Below, one piece after another: positions 28,301-37,990 of a DNA stretch of 64,000 bases. The notes under the pieces are model-generated. The model was not told where the DNA came from. It did no database searches and saw only the letters and a program-made list of their open reading frames with translations. This DNA is from Bosea beijingensis (lineage in GTDB: Bacteria > Pseudomonadota > Alphaproteobacteria > Rhizobiales > Beijerinckiaceae). Numbering within the stretch: position 1 is the first letter of the stretch; each line of letters begins with the position of its first letter. The position numbers and the translations under genes are program-made. The stretch is from assembly GCF_030758975.1 (NCBI RefSeq), contig NZ_CP132359.1:3245283-3309282 (forward strand), written 5' to 3'.

Positions 28301-28669
28301 ATGGCTTCGCTGCCGATCGGGCGGGCGCTGTCGCTCGCCTGCCTCCTGACGCCGCTGCTCGGCGCCTGCGTCGCCCATGGCGAGAGCAGCACCGGCCGGG
28401 CCTCGGCGCTGGCGACGACGGTGTCGCGCGCCATCACCTGCAAGGCGGGTTCGCCGCAGCGCACGACTCTCGACCGTTTCCTCGCGGCCGAGAAGGCACG
28501 CGGCGCCGACGATCAGCAGATCGCGGCGGCGCGCGCGGCCTATGTCGGCGTTTCGGAGGCCGAGATGGTCAACCAGGGCGTGCGGCCGCAAGCCTGCACG
28601 GCCGAGGAGCGGGCGGAACTCAGGGCCCGGATGGGCCGCATCCGCGCCGGGGATTTCGACAGGCTCTGA
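28301..28669 (+). CDS. Small lipoprotein, tandem copy 1
   Basis: The 122-residue product has a signal peptide ending in a lipobox (LLGAC, Cys about residue 23), so it should be lipid-anchored in the periplasm. The mature part contains ATTVSRAITCKAG and two further Cys. It shares this pattern and length with the next gene (AATVSRAYDCGVP), so the two are tandem paralogues. It begins 5 bp after aspS and is likely co-transcribed. No function is recognised. Confidence 0.6.
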   Translation: MASLPIGRALSLACLLTPLLGACVAHGESSTGRASALATTVSRAITCKAGSPQRTTLDRFLAAEKARGADDQQIAAARAAYVGVSEAEMVNQGVRPQACTAEERAELRARMGRIRAGDFDRL

Positions 28670-28677
28670 GCTGCTCC

Positions 28678-28986
28678 GTGCCGATCTCTTCGATCCTGAA
28701 ACCTGCCGCAGCGGCGAGCTTGTCTGCGGCGCTTGCCGCCTGTTCGGTCGCCGGGCCCGTGCCGGGAACGGTGGAATATGCCGCAGCGACCGTCTCGCGC
28801 GCCTATGATTGCGGCGTGCCTGTCGATCGCAGCCGCATCATCGCGCGGCTTGACCGACAGGATCGGCAGCGCTTCGTTGCGGCCAGTGCCGGCTATGCCG
28901 TGAAGTCCTACAAGGCGCCGCATCGCTGCGAGGCGAGCGAGCGCGAGTGGATCAAGGGCGAGATCGGCGCGCTCGTGCGGCACTGA
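28678..28986 (+). CDS. Small lipoprotein, tandem copy 2
   Basis: The 102-residue product begins at GTG 28678, 8 bp after the preceding gene, and has a lipobox (LAAC, Cys about 22). The core AATVSRAYDCG and the C-terminal region with one further Cys mirror the preceding gene, although the two have diverged strongly. Family unknown. GC-rich third positions support coding. Confidence 0.55.
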   Translation: MPISSILKPAAAASLSAALAACSVAGPVPGTVEYAAATVSRAYDCGVPVDRSRIIARLDRQDRQRFVAASAGYAVKSYKAPHRCEASEREWIKGEIGALVRH

Positions 28987-29028
28987 AATCGCTTGCTTCC
29001 GGCCTCCCGACATGGCCACAAGGCGGCA

Positions 29029-29910
29029 ATGCCCGCCGCCGCCATCACCGCCATCGTCGTCAGCTACGACAGCGCCGAGGTTCTGCCCGCCTGCCTCGAT
29101 GCGCTGGCCGGGGAGGGCGTACCCGCCATCGTCGTCGACAATGCCAGCCGCGACGATAGCCGCGCGATCGCGGAGGCAAGGGGCGCCAGGGTGATCGCGA
29201 ATGCCCGCAACGAGGGCTATGGCCGGGCCAACACGATCGGCGTCGCAGCAGCCGAGACGCCCTATGTACTGATCGTCAATCCGGACCTGGAACTCGGACG
29301 CGGCGCAGCGGCGGCGCTGCTGGCAGCGGCCGAGCGCTATCCCGATGCCGGGATGCTGGCGCCGCGCATCGTCGAACCCTCAGGCCGCGTCTTCCTGCAG
29401 CCGCGCTCGCTGCTGTCTCCTGCTCATCTCAATCGCTCCGGCACGATGGCAATCCCGGACGGCGATGCCTGCCTGCCGTTCCTGTCGGGGGCCTGCCTGC
29501 TGATCCGGCGTGAGCTGTTCGTCGCGCTCGGCGGCTTCGATCCGGCGATCTTCCTGTTCTACGAGGATGACGACCTCTGCCGGAGGATGCGCGATGCCGG
29601 CCATGCGCTCGTCCATGTCCATGGCGCCGAAGCGCGCCACGGCCGTGGCCGCTCGACGGCGCCGTCGCCGCACCTCCGCTTCAAGGCGCGCTGGCACCTG
29701 GCCTGGTCCGAGCACTATATCGCCCGGAAATACGGGCTCGCCGGGCCGGGACCGATCCGGATGCTGGAGAATATCGGCAAGGCTATGGGCTATGGGCTGC
29801 TGCTGAAGCGCGAGAAGATGTTCGCGCATGCGGGCTCAGCCGCCGGCGCCCGCGCCTGGCGGCGCGGCGAAACGGCGCTCGATCACGAAGGACTGGGGGA
29901 GATGCCTTGA
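29029..29910 (+). CDS. Family 2 glycosyltransferase
   Basis: The 293-residue cytoplasmic enzyme has the GT-A pattern: ITAIVVSYDSAEVLPACLDAL at the start, VDNASRDDS, then VNPDLEL as the metal-binding D-x-D-like site, and FYEDDDLCRRM near 185 as the catalytic ED region. It resembles rhamnosyltransferases of the WbbL type. ATG 29029 has AAGG nine bases upstream. The acyltransferase gene begins within its stop codon, so both probably act on one surface polysaccharide. Confidence 0.85.
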   Translation: MPAAAITAIVVSYDSAEVLPACLDALAGEGVPAIVVDNASRDDSRAIAEARGARVIANARNEGYGRANTIGVAAAETPYVLIVNPDLELGRGAAAALLAAAERYPDAGMLAPRIVEPSGRVFLQPRSLLSPAHLNRSGTMAIPDGDACLPFLSGACLLIRRELFVALGGFDPAIFLFYEDDDLCRRMRDAGHALVHVHGAEARHGRGRSTAPSPHLRFKARWHLAWSEHYIARKYGLAGPGPIRMLENIGKAMGYGLLLKREKMFAHAGSAAGARAWRRGETALDHEGLGEMP

Positions 29911-30959
29911 GCTGGACACGGCCCACGGTCGCGGAGGCGCTGGCCAATCCGCACAATAATTTCGGTCTCCTCCGGCTGGTCATGGCGCTTGCCGTCGTCG
30001 TGTCGCATGCCTTCAGCGTCACCGACGGGAAGGTCCAGCAGGAGCCTTGGTTCCAGACCACCGGGTTCACGCTGGGCGAGCATGCCGTCAACGGCTTCTT
30101 CGCGATCTCCGGCTTCCTGGTGACCATGAGCTTCATGCGCCGCGGCTGGCGCGACTATGTCGTGGCGCGTCTGCTCAGGATCGCGCCGGGGCTGATCGCG
30201 GCGACGCTCGTCGTTGCGCTGGCGCTCGGCGCCCTTATGACGACGCTCGATGCTTCCGCCTATTTCCGCGACCCGGGACTGTGGCATTTCATTTCGCGGA
30301 CGCTGACCACGTTCAAGAGCGCCGCCGCTCTGCCGGGCGTCTTCGAAAACAACCCGTTCCGGTTCCCGCTCGGAACGGTGTGGACGCTGAAATACGAGAC
30401 ACTGTGTTATCTCGGCGTGCTGATCGCCGGGCTCGCCGGGCTTCTGGCCCGGCCGCGCATCGCGCTGGCGGTGATGGTGGGGCTGACGATCGCGGTCGTC
30501 CTGCGCGAGGTGCTGACGCCGCTCGGGCCCAAGGGCACGGAGACGGTGTTCCGCCTGCCGCTGATCTTCCTCGCCGGCGGCGTGATCTATCTCTATCGCG
30601 ACAAGGTGCCGCTCTCGCTGCCGCTGCTGGCGCTGGCGCTCGCGGCGCTGGTGCCCTTGTCCTTCACCCCGCTCTACAAGGCGGCGCTCTATCTCGTAAC
30701 CGCCTGGGGCATCCTGGTGCTGGCTCTGGCGCCCGCGCTGACGCAGCGCTCGACCGAGCCGCCGGCCGATCTCTCCTATGGGGTCTATCTCTATGGCTGG
30801 CCGATGCAGCAGGCCTTGCACGCGCTCTATCCGTCGCTCGGCGCGTTGATACTGCTCTGGCCGTCGCTGGCCGTGACCCTCATCGTCGCGGCGCTGTCCT
30901 GGTACCTGATCGAGAAGCCGGCGCTGGGGCTCAAGCGCCGATTGATGGGCGCTTCCTGA
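29907..30959 (+). CDS. Acyltransferase family 3 (OafA-like) membrane protein
   Basis: The 350-residue inner-membrane protein has about ten hydrophobic helices and the family pattern [20 protein letters not shown] (catalytic-type His) with [16 protein letters not shown]. Such enzymes O-acetylate exported glycans. It starts at TTG 29907, overlapping the glycosyltransferase stop, with GGGGGA upstream. Its last 29 bases overlap tail-to-tail with the acetyltransferase gene on the other strand. Confidence 0.85.
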   Translation: MSWTRPTVAEALANPHNNFGLLRLVMALAVVVSHAFSVTDGKVQQEPWFQTTGFTLGEHAVNGFFAISGFLVTMSFMRRGWRDYVVARLLRIAPGLIAATLVVALALGALMTTLDASAYFRDPGLWHFISRTLTTFKSAAALPGVFENNPFRFPLGTVWTLKYETLCYLGVLIAGLAGLLARPRIALAVMVGLTIAVVLREVLTPLGPKGTETVFRLPLIFLAGGVIYLYRDKVPLSLPLLALALAALVPLSFTPLYKAALYLVTAWGILVLALAPALTQRSTEPPADLSYGVYLYGWPMQQALHALYPSLGALILLWPSLAVTLIVAALSWYLIEKPALGLKRRLMGAS

Positions 30960-31653
30960 GCGCTTCCAGCAGGTCGTCGACCCGCTCGGACAGCAGCAGC
31001 GGAATCAGCGGCGCGATCTCGGCGCGGGGGCGGTTCCACCATGCGGTTTCGACGAGCGCTGCGATCCGGGCCTCGTCGAAGCGCAGCCGGACGATGCGTG
31101 CGGGATTGCCGGCAACGATCGCATAGGGGGGCACGTCGCGCGTGACGACCGCGCGCGCCGCGACCACGGCGCCATGCCCGATCGTGACGCCCGACATGAT
31201 CACGCATTGCGAGCCAAGCCAGACATCGTGGCCGATGACGACGTCGCCGCGCGACGTGTGATGATCCGATCGTGCTCCGGCCTCGGGCCAGAGACCGGGC
31301 AGGGCCGGGAAGGGATAGGTCGTCGCCCAGTCGAGGCGGTGATTGCCGCCGAGCAGGATCTCGACCTGTTCAGCGATCGAGCCGTACCGCCCGATCACGA
31401 GTCGGGCGCCGCTTTCCGGAAAGCGGATCTTGGGGCGGCCATAGGTATAGGCGCCGATCGTGAACTGTCCCGGCCGCCTTGCGATGAGCTTCGCGAGGTG
31501 CAGCCGGGTCTGGTTGTGCGGGTTCAGGCGCTTGCGCAGCCAGCCGCGGGGGACCGGCGCCAGGCCCGCCCACCACGCCTGGACGGCTGACGGGCGCCAG
31601 TCGCGATCCTCGGGCGCGATCGCGCCCTCATCAGCGGGCTGCATTTTCTTCAC
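30931..31653 (-). CDS. Hexapeptide-repeat acetyltransferase (CatB-like)
   Basis: The 240-residue product carries left-handed beta-helix hexapeptide repeats in the centre and C-terminal half ([53 protein letters not shown]) and GNHRLDW with the active-site His, as in xenobiotic/virginiamycin-type acetyltransferases. In this context an acyl transfer on surface sugars is more likely than drug resistance; that is inference. It is convergent with the acyltransferase gene, overlapping by 29 bp. Confidence 0.8.
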   Translation of the reverse strand: MKKMQPADEGAIAPEDRDWRPSAVQAWWAGLAPVPRGWLRKRLNPHNQTRLHLAKLIARRPGQFTIGAYTYGRPKIRFPESGARLVIGRYGSIAEQVEILLGGNHRLDWATTYPFPALPGLWPEAGARSDHHTSRGDVVIGHDVWLGSQCVIMSGVTIGHGAVVAARAVVTRDVPPYAIVAGNPARIVRLRFDEARIAALVETAWWNRPRAEIAPLIPLLLSERVDDLLEALRKRPSIGA

Positions 31654-31689
31654 GCGAACCGGTTTCCACTTCGCTCGAAAATGCTCAGC

Positions 31690-33522
31690 TCACTGGGCAT
31701 CGGCCTTGAGGTCGATCTTCTCGAAGATCTCCGTTGGCTCCGTCATGGTGATGACGTCGGCGAGGCCGAGCCCCGTCGCCGACTTGGCGCTGGCCTGGAC
31801 CGTGAGCGTGCCGGGCTTGGCGACGAAGCGGGAGGCGGCGGCGGCCACGCTCTTGGCCCCGTCGGACGGCCCCAGGACGGCCGCCAATCCGAGGCTCGCG
31901 ACCATCGTGAACTGCTGGCGGACGTCCTCGACCTTGCGCTTGGACTTGCGCGCCTCGTTCTCGATCAGCTTCTCGACCAGGCCGTAGTTCTGCAGCTTGA
32001 CCTGCAGGTTGCGGGCGGTCGCGCCGAGGGCTGCGACCTGGGCCAGCGCGAGATCGCTGGCGAACAGATCCTTGGTGACGTTGCCGAGCGTGCCGGAGGC
32101 CTCGATCTGGGCCAGGCCGGCGCCGCCGAAGGAGAGCGTGCGGATGGCGATCTCGTTCTTCGCGGCTTCCCAGGCGAGGTCGAGCTTGGCCGAGAGATCG
32201 AGCGAGCGGATGCCCATCGCGATCATGTCCTTGGCGGCGGGATGGCCGGTCGACTCGGAAATCGGGGTCACGAGCTTGTCGATCGTGACGGCGAGGCTGG
32301 TCGGGATGCCGTTGAGCTGCTCGCCCGCCTTGATCTCGAAGGTGCCGAGCGAGATCTTGACCGGCTCCTTGCCGGTGATGATCGCTGGCGCGTCGATCGA
32401 GATGCCGGCGAGACGCACCGTGCCGAGCGTCGGGATGAAGCGGCGGAAATCGAACTCGTCGATCGGCTTGTCGGGCTCGGCCAGCGCCGCGCGCAGTTCG
32501 CGGATGACGGAGCCGAAGGCGAAGCCGGAATAGCCGATCGAATCGATGCCGCCCTTGGCCTCGCCGGAGCGGAACTGGAGGCCTTCCATGGCGAAGCCGG
32601 ATTTCGCCGGGGTGCTCTCGCCGAAAGCCATGCGCGCAATGCGCATGTCGACAGCGTCCGCCTTGACGCCGGCCTTCGGCGGCGGGCTGACATTCATGAC
32701 GAGGTCGCGGGTTTCGCCGCTGCCGTATTCGAACATGTCGAAGAGGGCGAGCACGGAGAGGCCGAGCTGCCGTTCCGCCTCGGTCTTTGTCGGCGACTTG
32801 TCGGCATCGGCGGGCTTCTTGCCGCCCTGCTTGCGCTCGACCTCCTCGCTGGCCGCCGCGAGGCGGGACATCACGTCGAGCAGCGGCTCGGGACCGACCT
32901 TGGCGGCGAAGCCGCGCGCCGTCGTCTTGCCGAGCGACATCTTGCCGGCCTTGCCCATGTCGAGGCTGTAGCCGTCCTGCTCGAAATTGCCGATGACGGG
33001 CAGCATCGCCTCATTGGCGCCGGGGCCGGCCTTCTCGGTCAGGACGCGCGTGATCTGGCGCAGGTCGAACGCGTCGAAGGCGGTGCGCTTCAATTCGCCC
33101 TTCATCGGGCCGGTCGTCGCGCCGTCGGCCGTGATGCTGCCGCTGGCCGATTCGCCGCGGCCGATCTTGCCCTCGCGGATATCGGTCAGGCGGATGTCGC
33201 GATAGATCGTGGTCTGCTTCTGGTCGCCGACCGTCTGCACCAGCGAAAGCTCCGGCGCGCTGATCTCGGCGGCGTTCAGGCGTGCGGCCCGGGCGGCGGC
33301 CGGCTCGGCCACCCCGCTGAACAGGGCGAGGAAGGCATCCTTCTCCAGCGTCGAGCCCTTGATCGTGACCTTCGGCGCGTTGATCACGAGCTTGCCGAGG
33401 TCGATCTTGACGTTGTCGAGCTGGAAATCGGCAGCCCAGGCCGAAGACGCGAAGGTCATCAGGATGGCGGCCAGGGCCGTGCCGGCAAGATGCGTCGTCC
33501 GACGAGGGCGGGCAGCGATCAT
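31690..33522 (-). CDS. Large exported protein of unknown function
   Basis: The 610-residue product has a clear signal peptide (TALAAILMTFASSAWA|AD). The mature chain has repeated beta-strand segments separated by helices (for example FQLDNVKIDLGKLVINAPKV and GYSLDMGKAGKMSLGKTT), with a Lys-rich linker near 240 (EEVERKQGGKKPADADKS). It has no Cys motif, membrane helix or catalytic pattern I recognise. It lies 36 bp downstream of the acetyltransferase gene's start on the same strand and diverges from the DUF192 gene. Confidence 0.6.
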   Translation of the reverse strand: MIAARPRRTTHLAGTALAAILMTFASSAWAADFQLDNVKIDLGKLVINAPKVTIKGSTLEKDAFLALFSGVAEPAAARAARLNAAEISAPELSLVQTVGDQKQTTIYRDIRLTDIREGKIGRGESASGSITADGATTGPMKGELKRTAFDAFDLRQITRVLTEKAGPGANEAMLPVIGNFEQDGYSLDMGKAGKMSLGKTTARGFAAKVGPEPLLDVMSRLAAASEEVERKQGGKKPADADKSPTKTEAERQLGLSVLALFDMFEYGSGETRDLVMNVSPPPKAGVKADAVDMRIARMAFGESTPAKSGFAMEGLQFRSGEAKGGIDSIGYSGFAFGSVIRELRAALAEPDKPIDEFDFRRFIPTLGTVRLAGISIDAPAIITGKEPVKISLGTFEIKAGEQLNGIPTSLAVTIDKLVTPISESTGHPAAKDMIAMGIRSLDLSAKLDLAWEAAKNEIAIRTLSFGGAGLAQIEASGTLGNVTKDLFASDLALAQVAALGATARNLQVKLQNYGLVEKLIENEARKSKRKVEDVRQQFTMVASLGLAAVLGPSDGAKSVAAAASRFVAKPGTLTVQASAKSATGLGLADVITMTEPTEIFEKIDLKADAQ

Positions 33523-33726
33523 GGATGTCTCCTACTTCCTTAGGCCGGCGAAACTGCCGCAAGCGGATGGCGAAAGATAGTCGTCAGCCGGAGCGGCCTG
33601 GCATCCCGCATTCATATGATGACGAAAGGCTTGACCGAAAGGCGGCGAACGCGGCCATCTGCCGAAGATTTGCCATCGGCCGCTTCTACAGCCCAAAGGG
33701 TCATGGCCGCCACGGAGTCCAACGCG

Positions 33727-34203
33727 ATGCATGTCGTCAGAACCGCTCTCGCCGCCCTTGCGCTGGCGCTGATCGCATTGGCCCCGGCCGGGCTGCAGGC
33801 GCAGGGCCAGCCGGCTGCGGCGGCGGGGCTCGAATCGCTGATCATCGTCAGCGGCGGCACGCGCCACGCCTTCCAGGTCGAGGTCATGCGCACGCCGGAC
33901 CAGCGGGCGAAGGGCCTGATGTTCCGCAACTACATGCCCACCGATCGCGGCATGCTGTTCGATTTCGCCGCGACCGAGCCCGTGGCGATGTGGATGCAGA
34001 ATACCTATATCTCCCTCGACATGCTGTTCATCCGCGCCGACGGCACGATCGCGCGGATCGCCGAGCGCACCGAGCCGCTCTCGACGCGCACGATTCCCTC
34101 GGGCGAGCCGGTGCTGTCGGTGCTGGAGATCAATGGCGGCGTCAGCAAGCAGCTCGGCATCAAGCCGGGGGACAAGGTCGAGCACGCGCTGTTCAAGCGG
34201 TGA
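33727..34203 (+). CDS. DUF192 family exported protein
   Basis: The 158-residue product has a signal peptide (VVRTALAALALALIALAPAGLQAQ) and the DUF192 core: QVEVMRTPDQRAKGLMFR, then MWMQNTYISLDMLFI and SVLEINGGVSKQLGIKPGD. The family is small, beta-rich and periplasmic, with no proven activity. ATG 33727 gives a standard signal peptide; ATG 33703 has a better upstream AAAGGG and would add eight residues. Confidence 0.85.
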   Translation: MHVVRTALAALALALIALAPAGLQAQGQPAAAAGLESLIIVSGGTRHAFQVEVMRTPDQRAKGLMFRNYMPTDRGMLFDFAATEPVAMWMQNTYISLDMLFIRADGTIARIAERTEPLSTRTIPSGEPVLSVLEINGGVSKQLGIKPGDKVEHALFKR

Positions 34204-34302
34204 GGGCTACGTCGCTGCACAGGCGGGATGCCGTATGACGGCTTTCGCTTGCGGGCGCGGCCTGTGGCATGATAGCGAACCGCAACGTTTGGAATGCCTC
34301 GT

Positions 34303-34379
34303 CGGGGTATAGCGCAGCCCGGTAGCGCATCTGCTTTGGGAGCAGAGGGTCCCAGGTTCGAATCCTGGTGCCCCGACCA
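34303..34379 (+). tRNA. tRNA-Pro (anticodon UGG)
   Basis: A 77-base cloverleaf with seven-base acceptor stem (CGGGGTA), anticodon loop TTTGGGA, T loop GTTCGAATC and encoded CCA end. The anticodon TGG reads CCA and other Pro codons. Confidence 0.95.
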
Positions 34380-34450
34380 TCATCTCAAGCGTGTATATGA
34401 AGCGGTTCGCGTCGCGAACTGCACTGGTTTGGTGACGGCAGAGCGCTTTC

Positions 34451-34756
34451 ATGACCGCACGCATCTATCGCCCGGCCCGCACGGCCATGCAGTCCGGCAC
34501 GGCCAAGACCGAGCGCTGGCTGCTTGAGTACGAGCCGGAGGCGCCGCGCCAGATCGAGCCGCTGATGGGCTGGACCTCGTCCTCCGACATGAAGAGCCAG
34601 CTCAAGCTCTGGTTCGACAGCGAGGCTGAGGCCGTCGCCTATGCCACGCGCAACGGCATCGCCTATCGCGTCGAGCAGCCGAACGAGGCCAAGCGCCGCA
34701 CGGTGTCCTATTCCGACAATTTCAAGTTCACCCGCGTCGGTCAGTGGACGCATTGA
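34451..34756 (+). CDS. Complex I accessory subunit, NDUFS4 family
   Basis: The 101-residue protein matches the ETC complex I subunit region (NDUFS4/18 kDa): TARIYRPARTAMQSG, then WLLEYEP and GWTSSSDMKSQLKLWF, ending DNFKFTRVGQWTH. This accessory subunit is found in mitochondria and alphaproteobacteria and stabilises NADH:quinone oxidoreductase at the membrane. It lies alone between two tRNA genes, far from any nuo operon in this window. Confidence 0.93.
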   Translation: MTARIYRPARTAMQSGTAKTERWLLEYEPEAPRQIEPLMGWTSSSDMKSQLKLWFDSEAEAVAYATRNGIAYRVEQPNEAKRRTVSYSDNFKFTRVGQWTH

Positions 34757-34787
34757 AGCCGACAGGCGAGGGGCTTCCTTCGCTTTC

Positions 34788-34864
34788 GGGCCCGTAGCTC
34801 AGATGGATAGAGCAGCAGCCTTCTAAGCTGCTGGTCGCAGGTTCGAATCCTGCCGGGCTCGCCA
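34788..34864 (+). tRNA. tRNA-Arg (anticodon UCU)
   Basis: A 77-base cloverleaf: acceptor stem GGGCCCG pairing with CGGGCTC (one G-U), anticodon loop CTTCTAA giving TCT, T loop GTTCGAATC and encoded CCA. Reads AGA/AGG Arg codons. Confidence 0.95.
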
Positions 34865-35004
34865 TTTTCCCTGCTGCAGCAAGCAGAATCAGCATTCGCC
34901 GCAGCGGATGTTGCTGAGCGGCCTGATGGTCGAGCCCGGGCTTGCCGTTCCTCGGGCCGGAGGCGGCCACGTTTTCGCCCGCCTGATGGCTCAGCCTCTC
35001 CGGC

Positions 35005-35220
35005 ATGCGGAAAACAATCGTCATCACACTCGCCTTGCTCTCCGCCGGTTGCGCCGGCCAGAGCGATCGTCGCTCGCAGGATGAAGCCAATTGCGACAGC
35101 TACGGCTTCGCCCGCGGAACGGATGGCTACGCGAACTGCCTGATGACGGCAGATCGGGACTGGAAGCGCGATCAGGACAGACGCGCGGAGCGCTCCGGCA
35201 GAGCGATCTACCCGGAGTAA
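35005..35220 (+). CDS. Small lipoprotein
   Basis: The 71-residue product has a short signal and a lipobox (LSAGC, Cys about 16). The mature part is hydrophilic with two more Cys and many Arg/Asp (DRDWKRDQDRRAERS). No family recognised. It stands 140 bp after tRNA-Arg, with an ATG start; there is no integrase or direct repeat near the tRNA. Confidence 0.55.
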   Translation: MRKTIVITLALLSAGCAGQSDRRSQDEANCDSYGFARGTDGYANCLMTADRDWKRDQDRRAERSGRAIYPE

Positions 35221-35276
35221 CGCGGCCCATCCGGCCGTTCCCTAGACAATACGAAGAGCCGCGCAGCAGTCTGCGC

Positions 35277-36950
35277 CTAGAGCAACGCGCGCTCGTCGCG
35301 GCCCAGCAGGCGGAAGGCGAGATAGATCGCCGTGCCGCTGAGCACGAGCAGGATCGTCGAGAGCGAGGCCGCCGTGCCGTAGTCGCCGTCGTTGATCGCG
35401 ATGTAGATCTTGACCGGCATCGTGATCGTTCCGCCGACATAGAGCACGAGCGACGAGGAGAGCTCGTTGACCGCCGTCACGAAGGACAGCATCGCGCCGG
35501 CGACGATGCCGGGCAGGATCAGGGGAATCGTGACTTTCATGAAAGCATGGAACGGGCTGTAGCCGAGCGAGATCGCGGCTTCCTCCATGCTCGGCCCGAC
35601 CTGTCGCAGTGCCGCCGCCGAGGAGCGGACCGCATAGGGCAGGCGGCGGATGAAGACTGAGAGGATGATGATCGCCGCCGTGCCGGTCATCACCAGCGGC
35701 GGCGTATTGAAGGCGGCGATGAAGGCGACGCCGACGACGATGCCCGGCATGACATAGGGCACCATCAGCGTGGCATCGAGCAGCGAGCTGTGAGCATTGT
35801 TGCGCCTTGCGACCAGGCAGCCGATCAGCGTGCCGATCACCACGATCAGCAGCACGGAGGCGCCGGAGAAGACGAGCGAATTGCGCACGACGTCGCCGAG
35901 CGTGGCAATGATGCGGGTATAGCTTTCGAGGCCGAAACCGGGCTGGAAGACCGGCCCGTTCGTCTTCCTGATCGAGTAGATCGCCGCGATGATCGCCGGC
36001 ATCGCGCCGCCGAGCGCGATGAAATAGACGGCAGCATGGGCCGCGATATTGGCGAAGCCGCGGAGCTGGATCTTCTCGGGACGGTTGATCAGGTTGCTGT
36101 GATAGACGTTGCGCCGCGACATGTAGCGCTGGATGAAGACGAAGATCATCGACATCAGGATCAGGACGAGGCTGAGCGTCGTCGCCATGCCGAGATTGGA
36201 GCCGATCTCGGCGGAATAGGCGGTATAGGCCTCGGTCGCCAGCACGTTGAAGCCGCGCCCCAGGAGGCGCGGCGTGCCGAAATCGGCGATGGCGTGGATC
36301 AGCGCGAGCAGGCCGCCGGCCGAGAGCGCCGGCAGGACCAGCGGGAAGGAGATCTTCAGCACGCGCTGGAACGGCGTCAGCCCGAGATTCTCCGCAGCCT
36401 CCTCGAGCGAGCGGTTGATATTGGCGAGCGCGCCCGAGGTCAGCAGATAGACGTAAGGATAGAACTTGAAGGCGAAGACGATGAGGATGCCCCAGACGCC
36501 GTAGATCGGCGGCATGAAGATGCCCCAGTCCATCAATGTCTGCCGGACGATGCCGCCGGAACCGAACAGCACGATCCAGGAATAGGCGCCGATGAAGGGC
36601 GGCGAGACCAGTGCCAGGATCGCCATCATCGAGACGAAGCGACCGCCCGCGATGCGGATGCGGGCCATGCAGAAGGCCATGACCGAGCCGAGCAGGAGCG
36701 CGCCCGCAAGCCCGCCGAAGCCGACGATCAGCGTGTTGACCAGCGCGTTGAAGTAACGCGTGCTGGTGAACAGCCTCTGCCAGTTGGCCAGGGTGAGCGC
36801 ACCGCTCTCGTCGCGAAAGCTGGAGACCAGCACAAGGCCGAGCGGGATGAGCAGCAGCACGATCAGAATCGTCCAGGCTCCAACGGCGACGAGCGTCCAG
36901 AAATCCGGGCGCCAGCCGCGGCGCCCGGCCGGGGAGGCGACCGCGCTCAT
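35277..36950 (-). CDS. Ferric-type ABC transporter permease (fused, FbpB-like)
   Basis: The 557-residue inner-membrane protein has about twelve helices in two homologous halves. Each half carries an EAA loop that contacts the ATPase: EEAAENLGLTPFQRVLKISF near 190-210 and EEAAISLGYSPFHAFMKV near 460-478. This fused form is typical of Fe(III) permeases (FbpB/SfuB/AfuB), although 2-aminoethylphosphonate and thiamine transporters look similar. Its start overlaps the stop of the ATPase gene by four bases, so the order is ATPase, then permease. Confidence 0.9.
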   Translation of the reverse strand: MSAVASPAGRRGWRPDFWTLVAVGAWTILIVLLLIPLGLVLVSSFRDESGALTLANWQRLFTSTRYFNALVNTLIVGFGGLAGALLLGSVMAFCMARIRIAGGRFVSMMAILALVSPPFIGAYSWIVLFGSGGIVRQTLMDWGIFMPPIYGVWGILIVFAFKFYPYVYLLTSGALANINRSLEEAAENLGLTPFQRVLKISFPLVLPALSAGGLLALIHAIADFGTPRLLGRGFNVLATEAYTAYSAEIGSNLGMATTLSLVLILMSMIFVFIQRYMSRRNVYHSNLINRPEKIQLRGFANIAAHAAVYFIALGGAMPAIIAAIYSIRKTNGPVFQPGFGLESYTRIIATLGDVVRNSLVFSGASVLLIVVIGTLIGCLVARRNNAHSSLLDATLMVPYVMPGIVVGVAFIAAFNTPPLVMTGTAAIIILSVFIRRLPYAVRSSAAALRQVGPSMEEAAISLGYSPFHAFMKVTIPLILPGIVAGAMLSFVTAVNELSSSLVLYVGGTITMPVKIYIAINDGDYGTAASLSTILLVLSGTAIYLAFRLLGRDERALL

Positions 36951-37990
36951 GCCGCAAGCTCCGTCGCGACGCGCCGCCCGCCGCTATCGAAGGCATGCAG
37001 ATCGGCCCGGTCGAAGCCGAGCCGGATTTCCCGACCGGCTTCGATCGCGAGGTCCGGGGGAGGTGCCGCGATCTGCGCGACGAGCCGGTGCCCCTGCGCC
37101 TGTACCGTGAGATGAGCCTCGCGGCCGAGATAGGTGAAATGCTCGACAAGGCCGGTGAAATCGGCGGCTCGGGGCTCGGCCGCGTCCGCTTCGGCGAGAC
37201 GCAGGCGCTCCGGCCGCAAAGCCCATTGCGCCACGCCCGACACGTCCGGCAGGCCGAAGGAGGAGGGTGAGAGCAGGTTCATCGTCCCGACGAAGGAAGC
37301 GACGAAGCGCGTTGCCGGCCGGCCATAGATCTGCTGGGGCGTGCCGATCTGCTCGATCGAGCCGCCATCCATCACGCAGATCCGGTCGGAAATGGCGAGC
37401 GCCTCTTCCTGATCGTGGGTGACGTAGATCGCGGCGATGCCGATCGTGCGCTGGATGTCGCGGATCTCGTCGCGCAGGTCGAGCCTGAGCTTGGCATCGA
37501 GATTGGAGAGCGGCTCGTCCATCAGCAGGAGGCGCGGCTTGACCACCATCGCCCGGGCGATGCCGATGCGCTGCTGCTGGCCGCCCGAGAGCGCGGCCGG
37601 CAAACGCTCGGAGAGAGCCGAGAGACGGACCGTCGCCAGAGCCTCGGCGACCCGGTCGCGAATCTCGGAGGTGGCGACCTTGCGCGCCTTGAGGCCGAAG
37701 GCGACGTTCTCGGCGACGGTGAGATGCGGGAAGATCGCATAGTCCTGAAAGACCATGCCGATATCGCGCCTGTGCGGCGGCACGGCGAGCAGATCGGTGC
37801 CGGCGAGCGAGACCTTGCCCTCCGACAGTTGCGAGAAGCCGGCTATCGAGCGCAACAGGGTCGTCTTGCCGCAGCCGGACGGGCCGAGCAGTGTGAAGAA
37901 CTCCCCCTGTGCGACGGTGAAGGAGACGCCGTTCAGCGCCGTTGTGGCTCCGTAGCGCTTGATCGCGCCTTCGACAGTCAAATAAGCCAT
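36947..37990 (-). CDS. ABC transporter ATP-binding protein (FbpC-like)
   Basis: The 347-residue ATPase has Walker A GPSGCGKTT near residue 37, signature LSGGQQQRIGIARAM, Walker B LLLMDEPLSNLD, and a C-terminal TOBE domain (about 270-347), as in Fe(III)/spermidine-type importers. ATG 37990 gives MAYLTVEGAIKRYG, the family start; an upstream extension lacks family features. It is transcribed with the permease and divergent from the substrate-binding protein, with 120 bp between them. Confidence 0.92.
   Translation of the reverse strand: MAYLTVEGAIKRYGATTALNGVSFTVAQGEFFTLLGPSGCGKTTLLRSIAGFSQLSEGKVSLAGTDLLAVPPHRRDIGMVFQDYAIFPHLTVAENVAFGLKARKVATSEIRDRVAEALATVRLSALSERLPAALSGGQQQRIGIARAMVVKPRLLLMDEPLSNLDAKLRLDLRDEIRDIQRTIGIAAIYVTHDQEEALAISDRICVMDGGSIEQIGTPQQIYGRPATRFVASFVGTMNLLSPSSFGLPDVSGVAQWALRPERLRLAEADAAEPRAADFTGLVEHFTYLGREAHLTVQAQGHRLVAQIAAPPPDLAIEAGREIRLGFDRADLHAFDSGGRRVATELAA

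Noticed and set aside
34788..35220. tRNA-Arg as an integration site for a mobile element
   Set aside because: No integrase, no direct repeat of the tRNA end and no change in base composition are seen nearby.
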